This document shows, piece by piece, positions 43,406-51,234 of a stretch of 64,000 nucleotides of DNA. Location: assembly GCA_963753385.1 (NCBI GenBank), contig CAVWCC010000007.1, positions 372,001 to 436,000 of the forward strand, given 5' to 3'. Positions within the stretch are counted from its first letter, which is position 1. Each line of letters opens with the position of its first letter. The translations under genes were made by a program, and so were the position numbers. Source of the stretch: JALZKA01 sp963753385. Its GTDB lineage: Bacteria > Actinomycetota > Thermoleophilia > Solirubrobacterales > 70-9. The notes below the pieces were generated by a model. The model was not told where the DNA came from. It made no database searches and saw only the letters and a list, made by a program, of their open reading frames with translations.

Positions 43406-44344
43406 ATGAGCGCCTCGTTGCGTTTCGAATCCACCCCTCGGGTCTCAGACGTAGCGTCGCGGATCGTGCGACTCGCGGAACGGCAGTTCGGGGTGATCGC
43501 CGCGTGGCAGTTGCTCGCTTGTGGCTTGAGCCGGACCGGAATCGGACGATGGGTTGCGGCCGGTCGGCTTCATCGGCTTTCGCTGGGTGTGTACGCCCTG
43601 GGGCATCGTGCCCTGAGCGAGGAGGGCCGCCTCTCGGCGGCTCTGCTACACGCCGGTCCCGGCGCCGCGCTCAGCCATGTCACAGCGGCATGGTGGTGGC
43701 GACTGCTCCGCTTCGCCGATCGGCAGATCCATGTGAGTCACCCCGGACGCGCCGGCTCAACGGACTCGGTGGTCGTTCACCATCCGAGGCATCTCTCACG
43801 CGCGTGGCGCCTGGGCTTACCGGTCACTGACGTGGTTCAGACGCTCCTGGACATCGCGCCCACGGCGTCCGAGCCCGCGTTCCGCCGAGCCCTCGCCCAG
43901 GCGGATCACCTTGGCCTGATCCGCCCCGACACCTTGCGCCGCGCCACCGTCGGCCGCCGCGGTTGCACGCGCCTCCACGTCGCCCTCGACCACCACCTGC
44001 CCGAGCTTGCGGGAACCCTGAGCCCACTGGAGGACGACTTCCTCCTGTTTTGCCAGAAGCGCGGATTCCCGATCCCCGAGCCGAATGCGCTGATCGCAGG
44101 GTTTCACGTTGATGCCGTCTTCCGCGACGCCCGGCTGGCGGTCGAGCTGGACGGGCGCGACGTCCACGGAAAGCCGGCAGCGGTGGTCACCGACCGGCGG
44201 CGCGAGATGGCGATTCGCGGCGCCGGCTACCGCATCGTGCGCTACAGCGACGAGCAAGTCAACCGACGGAGCGACGCAACAGCGGCCGATCTCAGCGCGT
44301 TGCTGCGTTTGGCACCCACCCCTCGGCATCGAAACGCAGCGTGA
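43406..44344 (+). CDS. AbiEi-type HTH plus DUF559 (endonuclease-like) protein
   Basis: The 312-residue product has an N-terminal AbiEi-like winged-helix part (RIVRLAERQFGVIAAWQLLA, CGLSRTGIGRWVAAGRLHRL, SLGVYALGH). Its C-terminal DUF559/Vsr-like fold carries LAVELDGRDVHGKPAAVVTD and RRREMAIRGAGYRIVRYSDE, where the ELDG and later DRRRE match the restriction-endonuclease-like core. Such proteins are common, usually single, in actinobacterial genomes. Toxin-antitoxin or defence roles are suggested by domain content only. No partner toxin gene is adjacent. The position beside a tRNA fits an acquired gene, but composition is like its neighbours. Confidence 0.85.
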   Translation: MSASLRFESTPRVSDVASRIVRLAERQFGVIAAWQLLACGLSRTGIGRWVAAGRLHRLSLGVYALGHRALSEEGRLSAALLHAGPGAALSHVTAAWWWRLLRFADRQIHVSHPGRAGSTDSVVVHHPRHLSRAWRLGLPVTDVVQTLLDIAPTASEPAFRRALAQADHLGLIRPDTLRRATVGRRGCTRLHVALDHHLPELAGTLSPLEDDFLLFCQKRGFPIPEPNALIAGFHVDAVFRDARLAVELDGRDVHGKPAAVVTDRRREMAIRGAGYRIVRYSDEQVNRRSDATAADLSALLRLAPTPRHRNAA

Positions 44345-44741
44345 CTCTCGTTCCCGGACCAAGGCCGAGGGCCGCCGCATCGCCTTCGCGGAGCTCGAGC
44401 GCGGCGGTCTGCCGCCGCCCCGCGCCTCGGGACGCCCGGGCGGTTCGCCGCGGCGGGGTCGCCTCCGTCACTGCGAGCACGGTTCCCTCACTGACTGAGT
44501 GCAGCTCGAGCCAGACGACGTCGATCGGCGCCCGCATCCCGAACGTGTGGACCGACTTGCAGCGCGGGAAGAGGAGCGGAACGAGATCCCCTTCGTCGAG
44601 CCCGGCGAGGCCGCGCAGCCGCAGGCCGAAACGCCCAGCGACCACAGCCCCGAACGAGGCGGCGCCCGAGCGGATGACCACACGCGGCGCGCCGGCGAAG
44701 CGCGGGGCGAGGCTGACAGGAAGCGTCCGGGCGACGGTCAT
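44292..44741 (-). CDS. DUF192 family protein
   Basis: The 149-residue product has the DUF192 markers LARGLAGLDEGDLVP-like (here LRLRGLAGLDEGDLVPLLFP), CKSVHTFGMRAPIDVVWLEL, and the C-terminal LRFDAEGWVPNA. The family is a small beta-barrel, often exported in other bacteria; no signal peptide is seen here and the function is unknown. Its end overlaps the end of the DUF559 gene by 53 bases. It follows the helicase gene by 11 bases and is probably co-transcribed. Confidence 0.8.
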   Translation of the reverse strand: MTVARTLPVSLAPRFAGAPRVVIRSGAASFGAVVAGRFGLRLRGLAGLDEGDLVPLLFPRCKSVHTFGMRAPIDVVWLELHSVSEGTVLAVTEATPPRRTARASRGAGRRQTAALELREGDAAALGLGPGTRVTLRFDAEGWVPNAATR

Positions 44742-44752
44742 GCGCGCTCGCT

Positions 44753-47143
44753 CTAGCGCCGAGCGCCAAGCATCCCCCCCATCAGCTCGATCGCGCCGGC
44801 CTTGTGGAGCGGGTCGTTCAGGTTGCCGCACTTCGGGCTCTGCACGCACGAGGGGCAGCCCGCCTCGCATGGGCATTCAGAGACGAGCCGCAGCGCGTCG
44901 CCGACCAGGCGCGGGAACTCGTCGAAGCCGCGGCGCGAGATCCCGACCCCGCCCGGGTGCCCGTCGTAGATGAAGATCGTCGGCAGGCCGGTCTGGAAGT
45001 GGACGTTGGTCGAGAGGCCGCCGATGTCCCAGCGGTCGCACATCGCGAGGAGCGGCAGGACGGCGATCTGGGAGTGCTCGGCCGCGTGCAGCGCGCCCAG
45101 CTGGACCTCGGGCGGCAGCGCGGCGGGGCCGGCGAGCTCGTCGGGGAGTGAGTACCAGAGCGCCTGCGTCGGGAAGTTCTGCTCGGGCAGGTCGAGCGCG
45201 GTGAGGTCGATCACCTCGTGGTCGGAGAGCCGCTTGCGCTGGTAGGCGATGACCTGCTCGGTGACCGCGACGTCACCGAAGGAAAGCTCGATACCCGGGT
45301 GCATATCCGGACTGGCGGAGACCTTGTCAGCGGTCTTGGCGCTGACAAGCCCTTGGATGTACACCATCGTCTCCTTCTTCGGCTGCGTGTACCAGTCGCC
45401 GTCAAACGGCTCGACGATCGCCCGCCGGACTTCGAGATCGAGCTCGCGGACCTCGTACGAGCGGCCCATGTGGAGGTAGACCGCGCCGGGGTGGACGGTG
45501 CTGAATGCCCGCTCGGCCTCGACCGTGCCCAGCAGCTCGCCCGAGGTCAGGTCGACGACCGCGATCGAGTCGAGCGACGCCGAGCGCAGCGAGATCTCCC
45601 CCGCCGGGAACCCTGGACCGCGCGGCAGATAGCGCCGGTCCGAGCTGCGCCGCAGCTCGCCCGCGGCGACCAGCTCGTCGGCGCGCTCGCGCCAGCCGTC
45701 GCCGAGGATCTCGTCGTCGGCGCCGCCGGGCTGCGAGGCCGTCCCGCCGAGCGGCGCTTCGTAGGCAGCGGCGAGCACGTGCGCGGTATGGATCCGCTCG
45801 TTCCCGTGGTCGAGGATCGCGGCCTCGACCGGCCGCTCGATGAACTCCTCGGGATGGCGGCAGAAGAACTGGTCGAGGGCGTCGTCGCCCGCGATGTAGA
45901 CGGCGAGGCCCTCCGTCCGCCGCCCCGCCCGTCCCCACATCTGCCGGAGGCTTGCGACGGTGCCCGGGAAGGTGACGCAGATCGAGGCGTCGAGCTCGCC
46001 GATGTCGATGCCGAGCTCGAGCGCATCGGTGGCGACCACCCCGAGCAGCTCGCCGGCGGCCAAGCGTGCCTCGATCTCCCGTCGCTGCTGCGGCGTGTAC
46101 CCGGCCCGGTACGGCGCGATCAGGGCCGCGAGGTCCTCCTGGCCGCGTTCCTCGAGCCGCATCCGTGCGAATCGCTGGATCAGCTCGATTCCCTTGCGCG
46201 AGCGCAGGAAGCAGATCGTCCTCATCCCCTCGGAAACGAGGTCCGCGAGCAGCTCGGCGCCCTCCGAAAGCGGCGAGCGACGGCGCTGCGTGCGCTCCTC
46301 GAGAAGCGGCGGGTTCCACATCACGATCCGGCGGCCCGCGCGCGGCGCGAGGTCCGAGTCGACGACCGACACCGCCTCGCCGACGAGCCGCTCGGCCAGC
46401 TCGCCGGGGTTCGCGATCGTCGCCGATGCCAGCACGAACCGAGGGTCGGCGCTGTGAGGCGGAGGCGAAGCCGAAGCCGAGCCCCGGCGTTGTTGAGCCG
46501 GCTGTTTGTAGAGCCGGCAGACGCGCCGCAGGCGGCGCAAGACGTTCGCCACGTGCGAGCCGAAGACCCCGCGATACGTGTGCGCCTCGTCGACCACCAC
46601 CCACTCGAGGTTGGTGAGGAAGTCGCCCCAGCCCTTGTGGTGCGGCAGCACCCCCATGTTGAGCATGTCCGGGTTGGTGAGGATTAGGTTCGAGCGCCGG
46701 CGGAGCCCCGGCCGGTCCTCACGAGGGGTGTCGCCGTCATAGATCGCGTGGCGCAGGTACGGCAGGCCCAGCTCGGACAGCTTCCGCGCCTGGTCCTGGG
46801 CGAGAGCCTTGGTCGGGTAGAGGTAGAGCGCACGCGCCTTCGGGTCGATCGCGAGCCGCTCGAGCACCGGCAGGTTGAACGACAGCGACTTGCCGGAGGC
46901 GGTGCCCGAGGTGACGATCACGTTTCCCTGCCCAGCCTCGCCGAGCGCTTCGTTTTGGTGGGCGAAGAGCCGGTCGATGCCGGCGTCCCGGAGCCCGTCG
47001 CGAAGCGCGCCGGGCAGATCCCCCGGCATGGGCACCTCGACCGCGTCACGGGCCGACTCGAACGACGTCGCCACGAGCCGCCCGTCGTCGGCCCCGTTCG
47101 CGATCACGTTGCGCCAGGCCGAATCGATTGAAGCCGTGGTCAC
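44753..47143 (-). CDS. DEAD-type helicase with DUF1998 cysteine cluster (MrfA-like)
   Basis: The 796-residue product has helicase motifs I (VIVTSGTASGKSLSFNLPVL), II (VVVDEAHTYRGVFGSHVANV), III (LASATIANPGEL), V (VVATDALELGIDIGELDASI) and VI (SLRQMWGRAGRRTEG). The C-terminal DUF1998 region has four cysteines in CPCEAGCPSCVQSPKCGN, the metal site of MrfA, which repairs mitomycin-type DNA damage. GTG 47143 overlaps the folP stop. Between motifs II and III an interspersed repeat (46454-46503) is read in frame as KQPAQQRRGSASASPPPHSA, a low-complexity insert absent from the expected fold. Confidence 0.92.
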   Translation of the reverse strand: MTTASIDSAWRNVIANGADDGRLVATSFESARDAVEVPMPGDLPGALRDGLRDAGIDRLFAHQNEALGEAGQGNVIVTSGTASGKSLSFNLPVLERLAIDPKARALYLYPTKALAQDQARKLSELGLPYLRHAIYDGDTPREDRPGLRRRSNLILTNPDMLNMGVLPHHKGWGDFLTNLEWVVVDEAHTYRGVFGSHVANVLRRLRRVCRLYKQPAQQRRGSASASPPPHSADPRFVLASATIANPGELAERLVGEAVSVVDSDLAPRAGRRIVMWNPPLLEERTQRRRSPLSEGAELLADLVSEGMRTICFLRSRKGIELIQRFARMRLEERGQEDLAALIAPYRAGYTPQQRREIEARLAAGELLGVVATDALELGIDIGELDASICVTFPGTVASLRQMWGRAGRRTEGLAVYIAGDDALDQFFCRHPEEFIERPVEAAILDHGNERIHTAHVLAAAYEAPLGGTASQPGGADDEILGDGWRERADELVAAGELRRSSDRRYLPRGPGFPAGEISLRSASLDSIAVVDLTSGELLGTVEAERAFSTVHPGAVYLHMGRSYEVRELDLEVRRAIVEPFDGDWYTQPKKETMVYIQGLVSAKTADKVSASPDMHPGIELSFGDVAVTEQVIAYQRKRLSDHEVIDLTALDLPEQNFPTQALWYSLPDELAGPAALPPEVQLGALHAAEHSQIAVLPLLAMCDRWDIGGLSTNVHFQTGLPTIFIYDGHPGGVGISRRGFDEFPRLVGDALRLVSECPCEAGCPSCVQSPKCGNLNDPLHKAGAIELMGGMLGARR
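46454..46503 (+). repeat. Interspersed repeat, copy 2, inside the helicase gene
   Basis: Begins GTGAGGCGGAGGCGAAGCCG and ends GTTGTTGAGCCGGCT. It is nearly identical in its second half to copy 3. It is antisense to the helicase gene and keeps its reading frame open. Confidence 0.8.
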
Positions 47144-47985
47144 GCCCGGCCCGCGATCGCAGCCGCGACGCGCATCGCGTCGAGCGCCTCGGGGTCGTGG
47201 AGCCTCAGGATCTCGGCGCCCTGCGCGGTGGCGAGCGTCGCTGCAGCGGCGGTGGCCGGGCCGCGGTCGTCGGCCTCGATCCGATGGTCCCACGACCCCG
47301 CGACGATCGCGCCGAGGAAGTCCTTGCGGGAGATCGCCGCGAACAGCGGACGGCCCAGGGCGCGGAGCTCGCCCAGGCGTCGAAGGAGCTCGATTCCGTC
47401 ATCGACGCCCTTGTCGAAGTCGGGGCCCGGGTCAAGCGCGATCGCCTCCTCGTCGACCCCGGCGGCGGCCGCGGCCTCGATCCTCTCGGAGAACCATTCG
47501 AGCTGATGAGCGACAACGTCCTCGTAGCGGCGAGGTGGCCGGTCCACCCGCGGCGGGCCCTCGATGTGCATCAGCACGTAGCCGCACCCGGATTCGGCGA
47601 CCACCGAGAACATCTCCCCCGAACCGCCGGAGATGTCGTTGATCGCCGCCGCTCCGGCCTCGAGTGCCGCGCGGGCCACCTCGGCCGAGAACGTGTCGGC
47701 CACGACCGGCACCCCGGCCTGGGCGACGAGGCCGGCGACCGCGGGCGCCAGCTTTGACGCCTCCACGGCAGCTGGCACCGGCGGCCCACTGCGGGCTGCC
47801 ACGGCGCCGACATCGAGCAGGTCGAATCCCTCCTCCACGAGCATCAGGCCATCTTCGACCGCCTGCTCGGGGGTGACGCTGCGCGCACCGGAGTAGAACG
47901 AGTCGGCGGTCACGTTGACCACGCCCGCCGCCAGCGGCGGAGGGAAGCTCAGCTCGAGGCCGTCGCGGAGCCGCCAACTCGTCAT
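47140..47985 (-). CDS. folP: Dihydropteroate synthase-like protein
   Basis: The 281-residue product follows the DHPS barrel: GVVNVTADSFYSGA for strand 1, VPVVADTFSAEVARAALEAG, AINDISGGSGEMF, ALDPGPDFDKGVDDGIELLR and AISRKDFLGAIVAGSWDHRI, and ends LRLHDPEALDAMRVAAAI. The substrate loop that usually reads GGESTRPGA is here GAVAARSGPPVP, without the Thr-Arg-Pro that contacts the pABA site. It may be a divergent true DHPS or a paralogue; I keep the symbol with caution. It is followed by the helicase with a GTGA overlap, and its start is only 20 bases from a divergent HAD gene. Confidence 0.82.
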   Translation of the reverse strand: MTSWRLRDGLELSFPPPLAAGVVNVTADSFYSGARSVTPEQAVEDGLMLVEEGFDLLDVGAVAARSGPPVPAAVEASKLAPAVAGLVAQAGVPVVADTFSAEVARAALEAGAAAINDISGGSGEMFSVVAESGCGYVLMHIEGPPRVDRPPRRYEDVVAHQLEWFSERIEAAAAAGVDEEAIALDPGPDFDKGVDDGIELLRRLGELRALGRPLFAAISRKDFLGAIVAGSWDHRIEADDRGPATAAAATLATAQGAEILRLHDPEALDAMRVAAAIAGRA

Positions 47986-48005
47986 CCGGATTACCGTAGC
48001 CCCCG

Positions 48006-48827
48006 ATGCCTCTGCGCTGCGTGTACACGGACCTCGACGGCACCCTCCTCGGACCCCTCGGCTCGCTCTTCCGCGACCCCGACGGGGACTTCTCGCTGAA
48101 GCAGGCCCGCGCGCTCGAGGCCTGCCACCGCGCCGGCGTCGAGGTCGTGATCATGTCCGGCCGCCGGGAGGCGCAGGTGATGGCCGACGCTCGGCTCCTC
48201 GGCCAGACCTCCTACATCTACGAGGCCGGCTGCGCGATGGTGATCGACGGCGAGCGCACCCTGCTGACGGGCGACTGGGTGCCCGACGAGGACGGGACGC
48301 CGGCGCAGAAGATGATCGACGCGGGCATCCCCGACCTCCTGTTCGAGCGCTTCCCGGGGCGGCTCGTGTGGCACGCGCCATGGCACGTCGGCCGCGAGCT
48401 CTCGCTCCTGCTGCGCGGCAAGGTCGATGTCGCCGAGGCAAACGCGCTGATCGCCGAGAACGGCCACGAGGACCTCCGGTTCCTCGACAACGGCGCGATC
48501 GGCCGGCGGATGGAGGGGATCGAGGGGCGGACCCACGCCTACCACCTGGTCCCGGGGGGAGCCAGCAAGGCCAAGGGGGTCGAGGCGCACCGCCGTGCCC
48601 GGGGCTACGACTCGGAGGACTGCATCGCGATCGGCGACTCGATCGAGGACCTCGAGGCCTCGGCGTCGGTCGGCCGCTTCTTCGTCGTCGCCAACGGCCC
48701 GGAGCACGACGAGGAGCTCCGCGAGGCGCTCCCCCGGTTCCCGAACGCCACCGTGACCGAGGGCGCGATGGGCGACGGCTTCTACGAGGCGGTCGTGACG
48801 ACGCTGGTCGGCGCGAACCAGCCCTAG
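48006..48827 (+). CDS. HAD-superfamily (Cof-type) sugar phosphatase-like protein
   Basis: The 273-residue product has motif I VYTDLDGTLLGP, a type IIB cap with SYIYEAGCAMVIDGERTLLT, and motif III/IV in CIAIGDSIEDLEASASVGRF. SRKAKGVEAH-like GASKAKGVEAHRRARGYDSE precedes it. This fits Cof or mannosyl-3-phosphoglycerate-phosphatase-like enzymes. The ATG at 48006 is 20 bases from the divergent folP start with no ribosome site, so a leaderless start is likely. Substrate unknown. Confidence 0.88.
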   Translation: MPLRCVYTDLDGTLLGPLGSLFRDPDGDFSLKQARALEACHRAGVEVVIMSGRREAQVMADARLLGQTSYIYEAGCAMVIDGERTLLTGDWVPDEDGTPAQKMIDAGIPDLLFERFPGRLVWHAPWHVGRELSLLLRGKVDVAEANALIAENGHEDLRFLDNGAIGRRMEGIEGRTHAYHLVPGGASKAKGVEAHRRARGYDSEDCIAIGDSIEDLEASASVGRFFVVANGPEHDEELREALPRFPNATVTEGAMGDGFYEAVVTTLVGANQP

Positions 48828-49297
48828 CCGTTCTCGCCCCGAATGCGGTCGAGGTGTTTGCGCTGGATCTCGTTCGCCTCGCGCATGAACGCGATGAACG
48901 CCTCGAGCTGCTGGCGCGGCAGGCTGCTCATCTGCTCGATGTAGTCCTGGGTCTCGGGGCCCCAGATCGAGTAGACGGCCTCGAACGCGGCCGGGGTCAT
49001 CTTGACGAGCACCTTGCGGCGATCGTTCGGGTCGCTCTCGCGCTCCACGTAACCGGCCCGCTCGAGCCGGTCGATGACGCTCGTCACCGCGCCCGTGGTC
49101 AGCCCGGCCTCGCGCGCGAGCTCGCCGGCCGTGACGCCGTCGAGGCGCTGGATGATGTCGAGGCTCCGTAGGTCGGTCGCGTTCACGCCCAGGCGGGTCC
49201 TGGCGGCCTCGTCGAACACCTCGTTCAGGTTCTGGTTGATCCGGAACTCGTCGCCGAGCTCCCGCGCCAACTCCTGTTTGGTCTTTCCTCTTGACAA
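48824..49297 (-). CDS. MarR-family transcriptional regulator
   Basis: The 157-residue product has a MarR winged helix: LDGVTAGELAREAGLTTGAV, TSVIDRLERAGYVERESDPN and the wing DRRKVLVKMTP. No ATG exists at the N terminus; TTG 49297 gives the natural length and lies inside the promoter of the divergent ABC exporter. Two palindromes there (49305-49319 and 49321-49337) are its likely operators, so it should repress the exporter and itself and respond to a small ligand. The end overlaps the end of the HAD gene by 4 bases. Confidence 0.9.
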   Translation of the reverse strand: MSRGKTKQELARELGDEFRINQNLNEVFDEAARTRLGVNATDLRSLDIIQRLDGVTAGELAREAGLTTGAVTSVIDRLERAGYVERESDPNDRRKVLVKMTPAAFEAVYSIWGPETQDYIEQMSSLPRQQLEAFIAFMREANEIQRKHLDRIRGENG

Positions 49298-49320
49298 TCT
49301 GATCTCTTAGTTGCTAAGAT
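49291..49320 (+). promoter_or_regulatory. Sigma-A-type promoter of the ABC exporter genes
   Basis: TTGACA (49291-49296), 18-base spacer, TAAGAT (49315-49320). The expected start near 49327 lies 31 bases before the ATG at 49358, which has AGGAGG ahead. Confidence 0.75.
49305..49319. promoter_or_regulatory. MarR operator candidate 1
   Basis: TCTTAGTTGCTAAGA is a perfect palindrome with a 3-base centre, covering most of the -10 box; binding would block polymerase. Confidence 0.75.
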
Positions 49321-49337
49321 ACTCTCTAGTTAAGAGT
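49321..49337. promoter_or_regulatory. MarR operator candidate 2
   Basis: ACTCTCTAGTTAAGAGT has five-base perfect arms and lies over the predicted start of transcription; related to candidate 1 by the CTTAG/TTAAGAG words. Confidence 0.6.
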
Positions 49338-49357
49338 CTAGCGCAGGAGGACAACGG

Positions 49358-50353
49358 ATGACAAACGCAATCGAAACCCGGGAGCTCGAGAAGAGCTACC
49401 CACCTGACGTCAAGGCGCTCGACGGCGTCTCGTTCACCGTCCCCGAGGGGACCGTGTTCGGGCTGCTGGGCCCCAACGGCGCGGGCAAGTCGACCACGGT
49501 GAAGATCCTGACGACGCTCTCGGCCGCCAACTCGGGCGCCGCCGCAGTCGCGGGTTACGACGTTGTCGCGAACCAGGCCGAGGTGCGGCGCGCGATCGGG
49601 GTCGTCGCCCAGAGCTCGGGCGTCGACGGCGACCTGACGGGCCGCGAGAACCTGATCCTCCAGGGTCGGATCCACGACCTCTCGAGGGGCGAGCTGACGG
49701 CACGTTCCGATCAGCTCCTGAACCAGTTCGGCCTCGCCGATGCGGCGGATCGCGCCGCGAGCGGGTACTCGGGCGGCATGCAGCGCCGGCTCGACATCGC
49801 CGTCGCGCTGATCCACCGGCCGAAGGTCCTGTTCCTGGACGAGCCGACAACCGGCCTCGACCCCGAGGTACGCGCCCAGATGTGGACCGAGATCTCGAGG
49901 CTCTCGCGCGACGAGGGCCTGACGATCCTGCTCACGACCCACTACCTGGAGGAGGCCGACCAGCTCGCATCCCAGCTCGCGATCATCGACCGCGGCCGGG
50001 TCGTCGCCGAAGGCACGCCCGAGGGGCTCAAGGGCGAGCTCGAAGGCGACGCGATCCACGTCGAGCTCCGCGAGGGAGTCAACGGGCACGCACCGGCCGC
50101 CCTCGACGGCGTCGCGGGCGTCCGGGAGGTCAAGGTCGACGGCCAGGTCCTTCGGGCCCGGGTCGCCGACGGCGCGACGGCGGTTCCCGTGGTGCTCGCC
50201 GCGCTCGATGCCGGCGATGTGCCGGTCGCCTCGGTGACGGTCTCCCGGCCCTCGCTGGACGACGTCTACCTGCGCTACGCGGGGCGGGCGTTCTCCGCAG
50301 CCGACGAGGACGCGAACCACAGCAACCACGACGAGAACAAGGAGGAGTCCTGA
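49358..50353 (+). CDS. ABC exporter ATP-binding protein (DrrA-like)
   Basis: The 331-residue product has Walker A LLGPNGAGKSTTVKILTTL, Q-loop GVVAQSSGVDGDLTGRENLI, signature YSGGMQRRLDIAVALIHRPK, Walker B VLFLDEPTTGLDPEVRAQMW and H-loop LLTTHYLEEADQL. A C-terminal regulatory tail of about 100 residues follows, as in DrrA/daunorubicin-resistance ATPases. It drives export of drugs or lipids together with the permease that follows with a TGATG overlap. Control by the divergent MarR protein is likely. Confidence 0.95.
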   Translation: MTNAIETRELEKSYPPDVKALDGVSFTVPEGTVFGLLGPNGAGKSTTVKILTTLSAANSGAAAVAGYDVVANQAEVRRAIGVVAQSSGVDGDLTGRENLILQGRIHDLSRGELTARSDQLLNQFGLADAADRAASGYSGGMQRRLDIAVALIHRPKVLFLDEPTTGLDPEVRAQMWTEISRLSRDEGLTILLTTHYLEEADQLASQLAIIDRGRVVAEGTPEGLKGELEGDAIHVELREGVNGHAPAALDGVAGVREVKVDGQVLRARVADGATAVPVVLAALDAGDVPVASVTVSRPSLDDVYLRYAGRAFSAADEDANHSNHDENKEES

Positions 50354-51129
50354 TGCCAGTCGCGCTCAAGCACGGCTACTACATGATGGAGCGCGAGCTG
50401 CTCGCGCTCTGGCGCCAGCCCTGGTGGGTGGCAATCACCCTGATGCAGCCGATCATCTGGCTGCTGCTGTTCGGGGCGATGTTCGAGCGGATCACCGACA
50501 TCCCAGGGTTCAGCTCAGACGACTACATCCAATTCCTGACGCCCGGCGTGGTGGTGATGACCGCGTTCTTCAGCGCCACCTGGAGCGGGATGGGGATGAT
50601 CAACGACCTCGATCGAGGCGTCACCGACCGGCTCCTGGTCTCCCCCGTGTCGCGGGTCGCGCTGATCAGCGGCAAGGTCATGCAGCAGGCGGTCGTGATC
50701 GTGATCCAAACGGCGATCATGATCGGCCTCGCGCTCGCGATCGGCGGGTCGTTCCCCGGTGGCGTCGGCGGAGTGCTGGTCATGCTCGGCCTGTCCGTCC
50801 TGCTCGGAGCCTCGGTGGCCGCGCTCTCGAACGGGCTCGGCTTGCTGGTTCGCAAGGAGGAGACGCTGATCGCGATGCTCAGCGCCCTCCAGCTGCCGCT
50901 GACGTTCCTGTCGACGGCGTTCATGCAGCGTGACCTGATGCCCGGGTGGATGCAGACGATCGCCGACTACAACCCGCTCGACTGGGCGATCGAGGCCAGC
51001 CGCTCGGCTGTCCTTGGCAACACCGACTGGGGCCTCGTCGCGAGTCGCGCCGGCCTGTTGGTCCTGGTGCTCGGTCTCGCGAGCTGGTTCGCGGTCCGCG
51101 CGTTCCGCGGCTACCAGCGGTCGGTCTAA
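50353..51129 (+). CDS. ABC-2 type permease (DrrB-like)
   Basis: The 258-residue product has six membrane helices, among them ITLMQPIIWLLLFGAMFERI, TPGVVVMTAFFSATWSGMGM, VVIVIQTAIMIGLALAIGGS and LLVLVLGLASWFAVRAFRGY. The ABC-2 family motif NPLDWAIEASR comes before the last helix. The ATG overlaps the stop of the ATPase gene. A strong hairpin terminator follows 15 bases after the stop, so the exporter is a two-gene transcript. Confidence 0.94.
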   Translation: MPVALKHGYYMMERELLALWRQPWWVAITLMQPIIWLLLFGAMFERITDIPGFSSDDYIQFLTPGVVVMTAFFSATWSGMGMINDLDRGVTDRLLVSPVSRVALISGKVMQQAVVIVIQTAIMIGLALAIGGSFPGGVGGVLVMLGLSVLLGASVAALSNGLGLLVRKEETLIAMLSALQLPLTFLSTAFMQRDLMPGWMQTIADYNPLDWAIEASRSAVLGNTDWGLVASRAGLLVLVLGLASWFAVRAFRGYQRSV

Positions 51130-51143
51130 AGCACACCCGTGGC

Positions 51144-51178
51144 GCCCGGCGCCGCCCGAGGCTGGGGCGGCGCCGGGC
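51144..51178 (+). terminator. Hairpin terminator of the ABC exporter operon
   Basis: Perfect 14-bp stem GCCCGGCGCCGCCC / GGGCGGCGCCGGGC with a 7-base loop; no T-tract. Confidence 0.8.
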
Positions 51179-51222
51179 GGTGGGAGGCACACCATCCCAG
51201 CGGCGACTCCGGAAATCCGCGT

Positions 51223-51228
51223 TAGGAT
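51223..51228 (+). promoter_or_regulatory. -10 box of likely leaderless transcript
   Basis: TAGGAT 6 bases before the ATG at 51235, with no ribosome site. Confidence 0.55.
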
Positions 51229-51234
51229 CGCGAC

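Noticed and set aside
51144..51178. Hairpin as a regulatory leader of the FG-GAP gene
   Set aside because: It lies right after the permease stop, and the FG-GAP gene has its own -10 box at 51223, so a terminator is the simpler reading.
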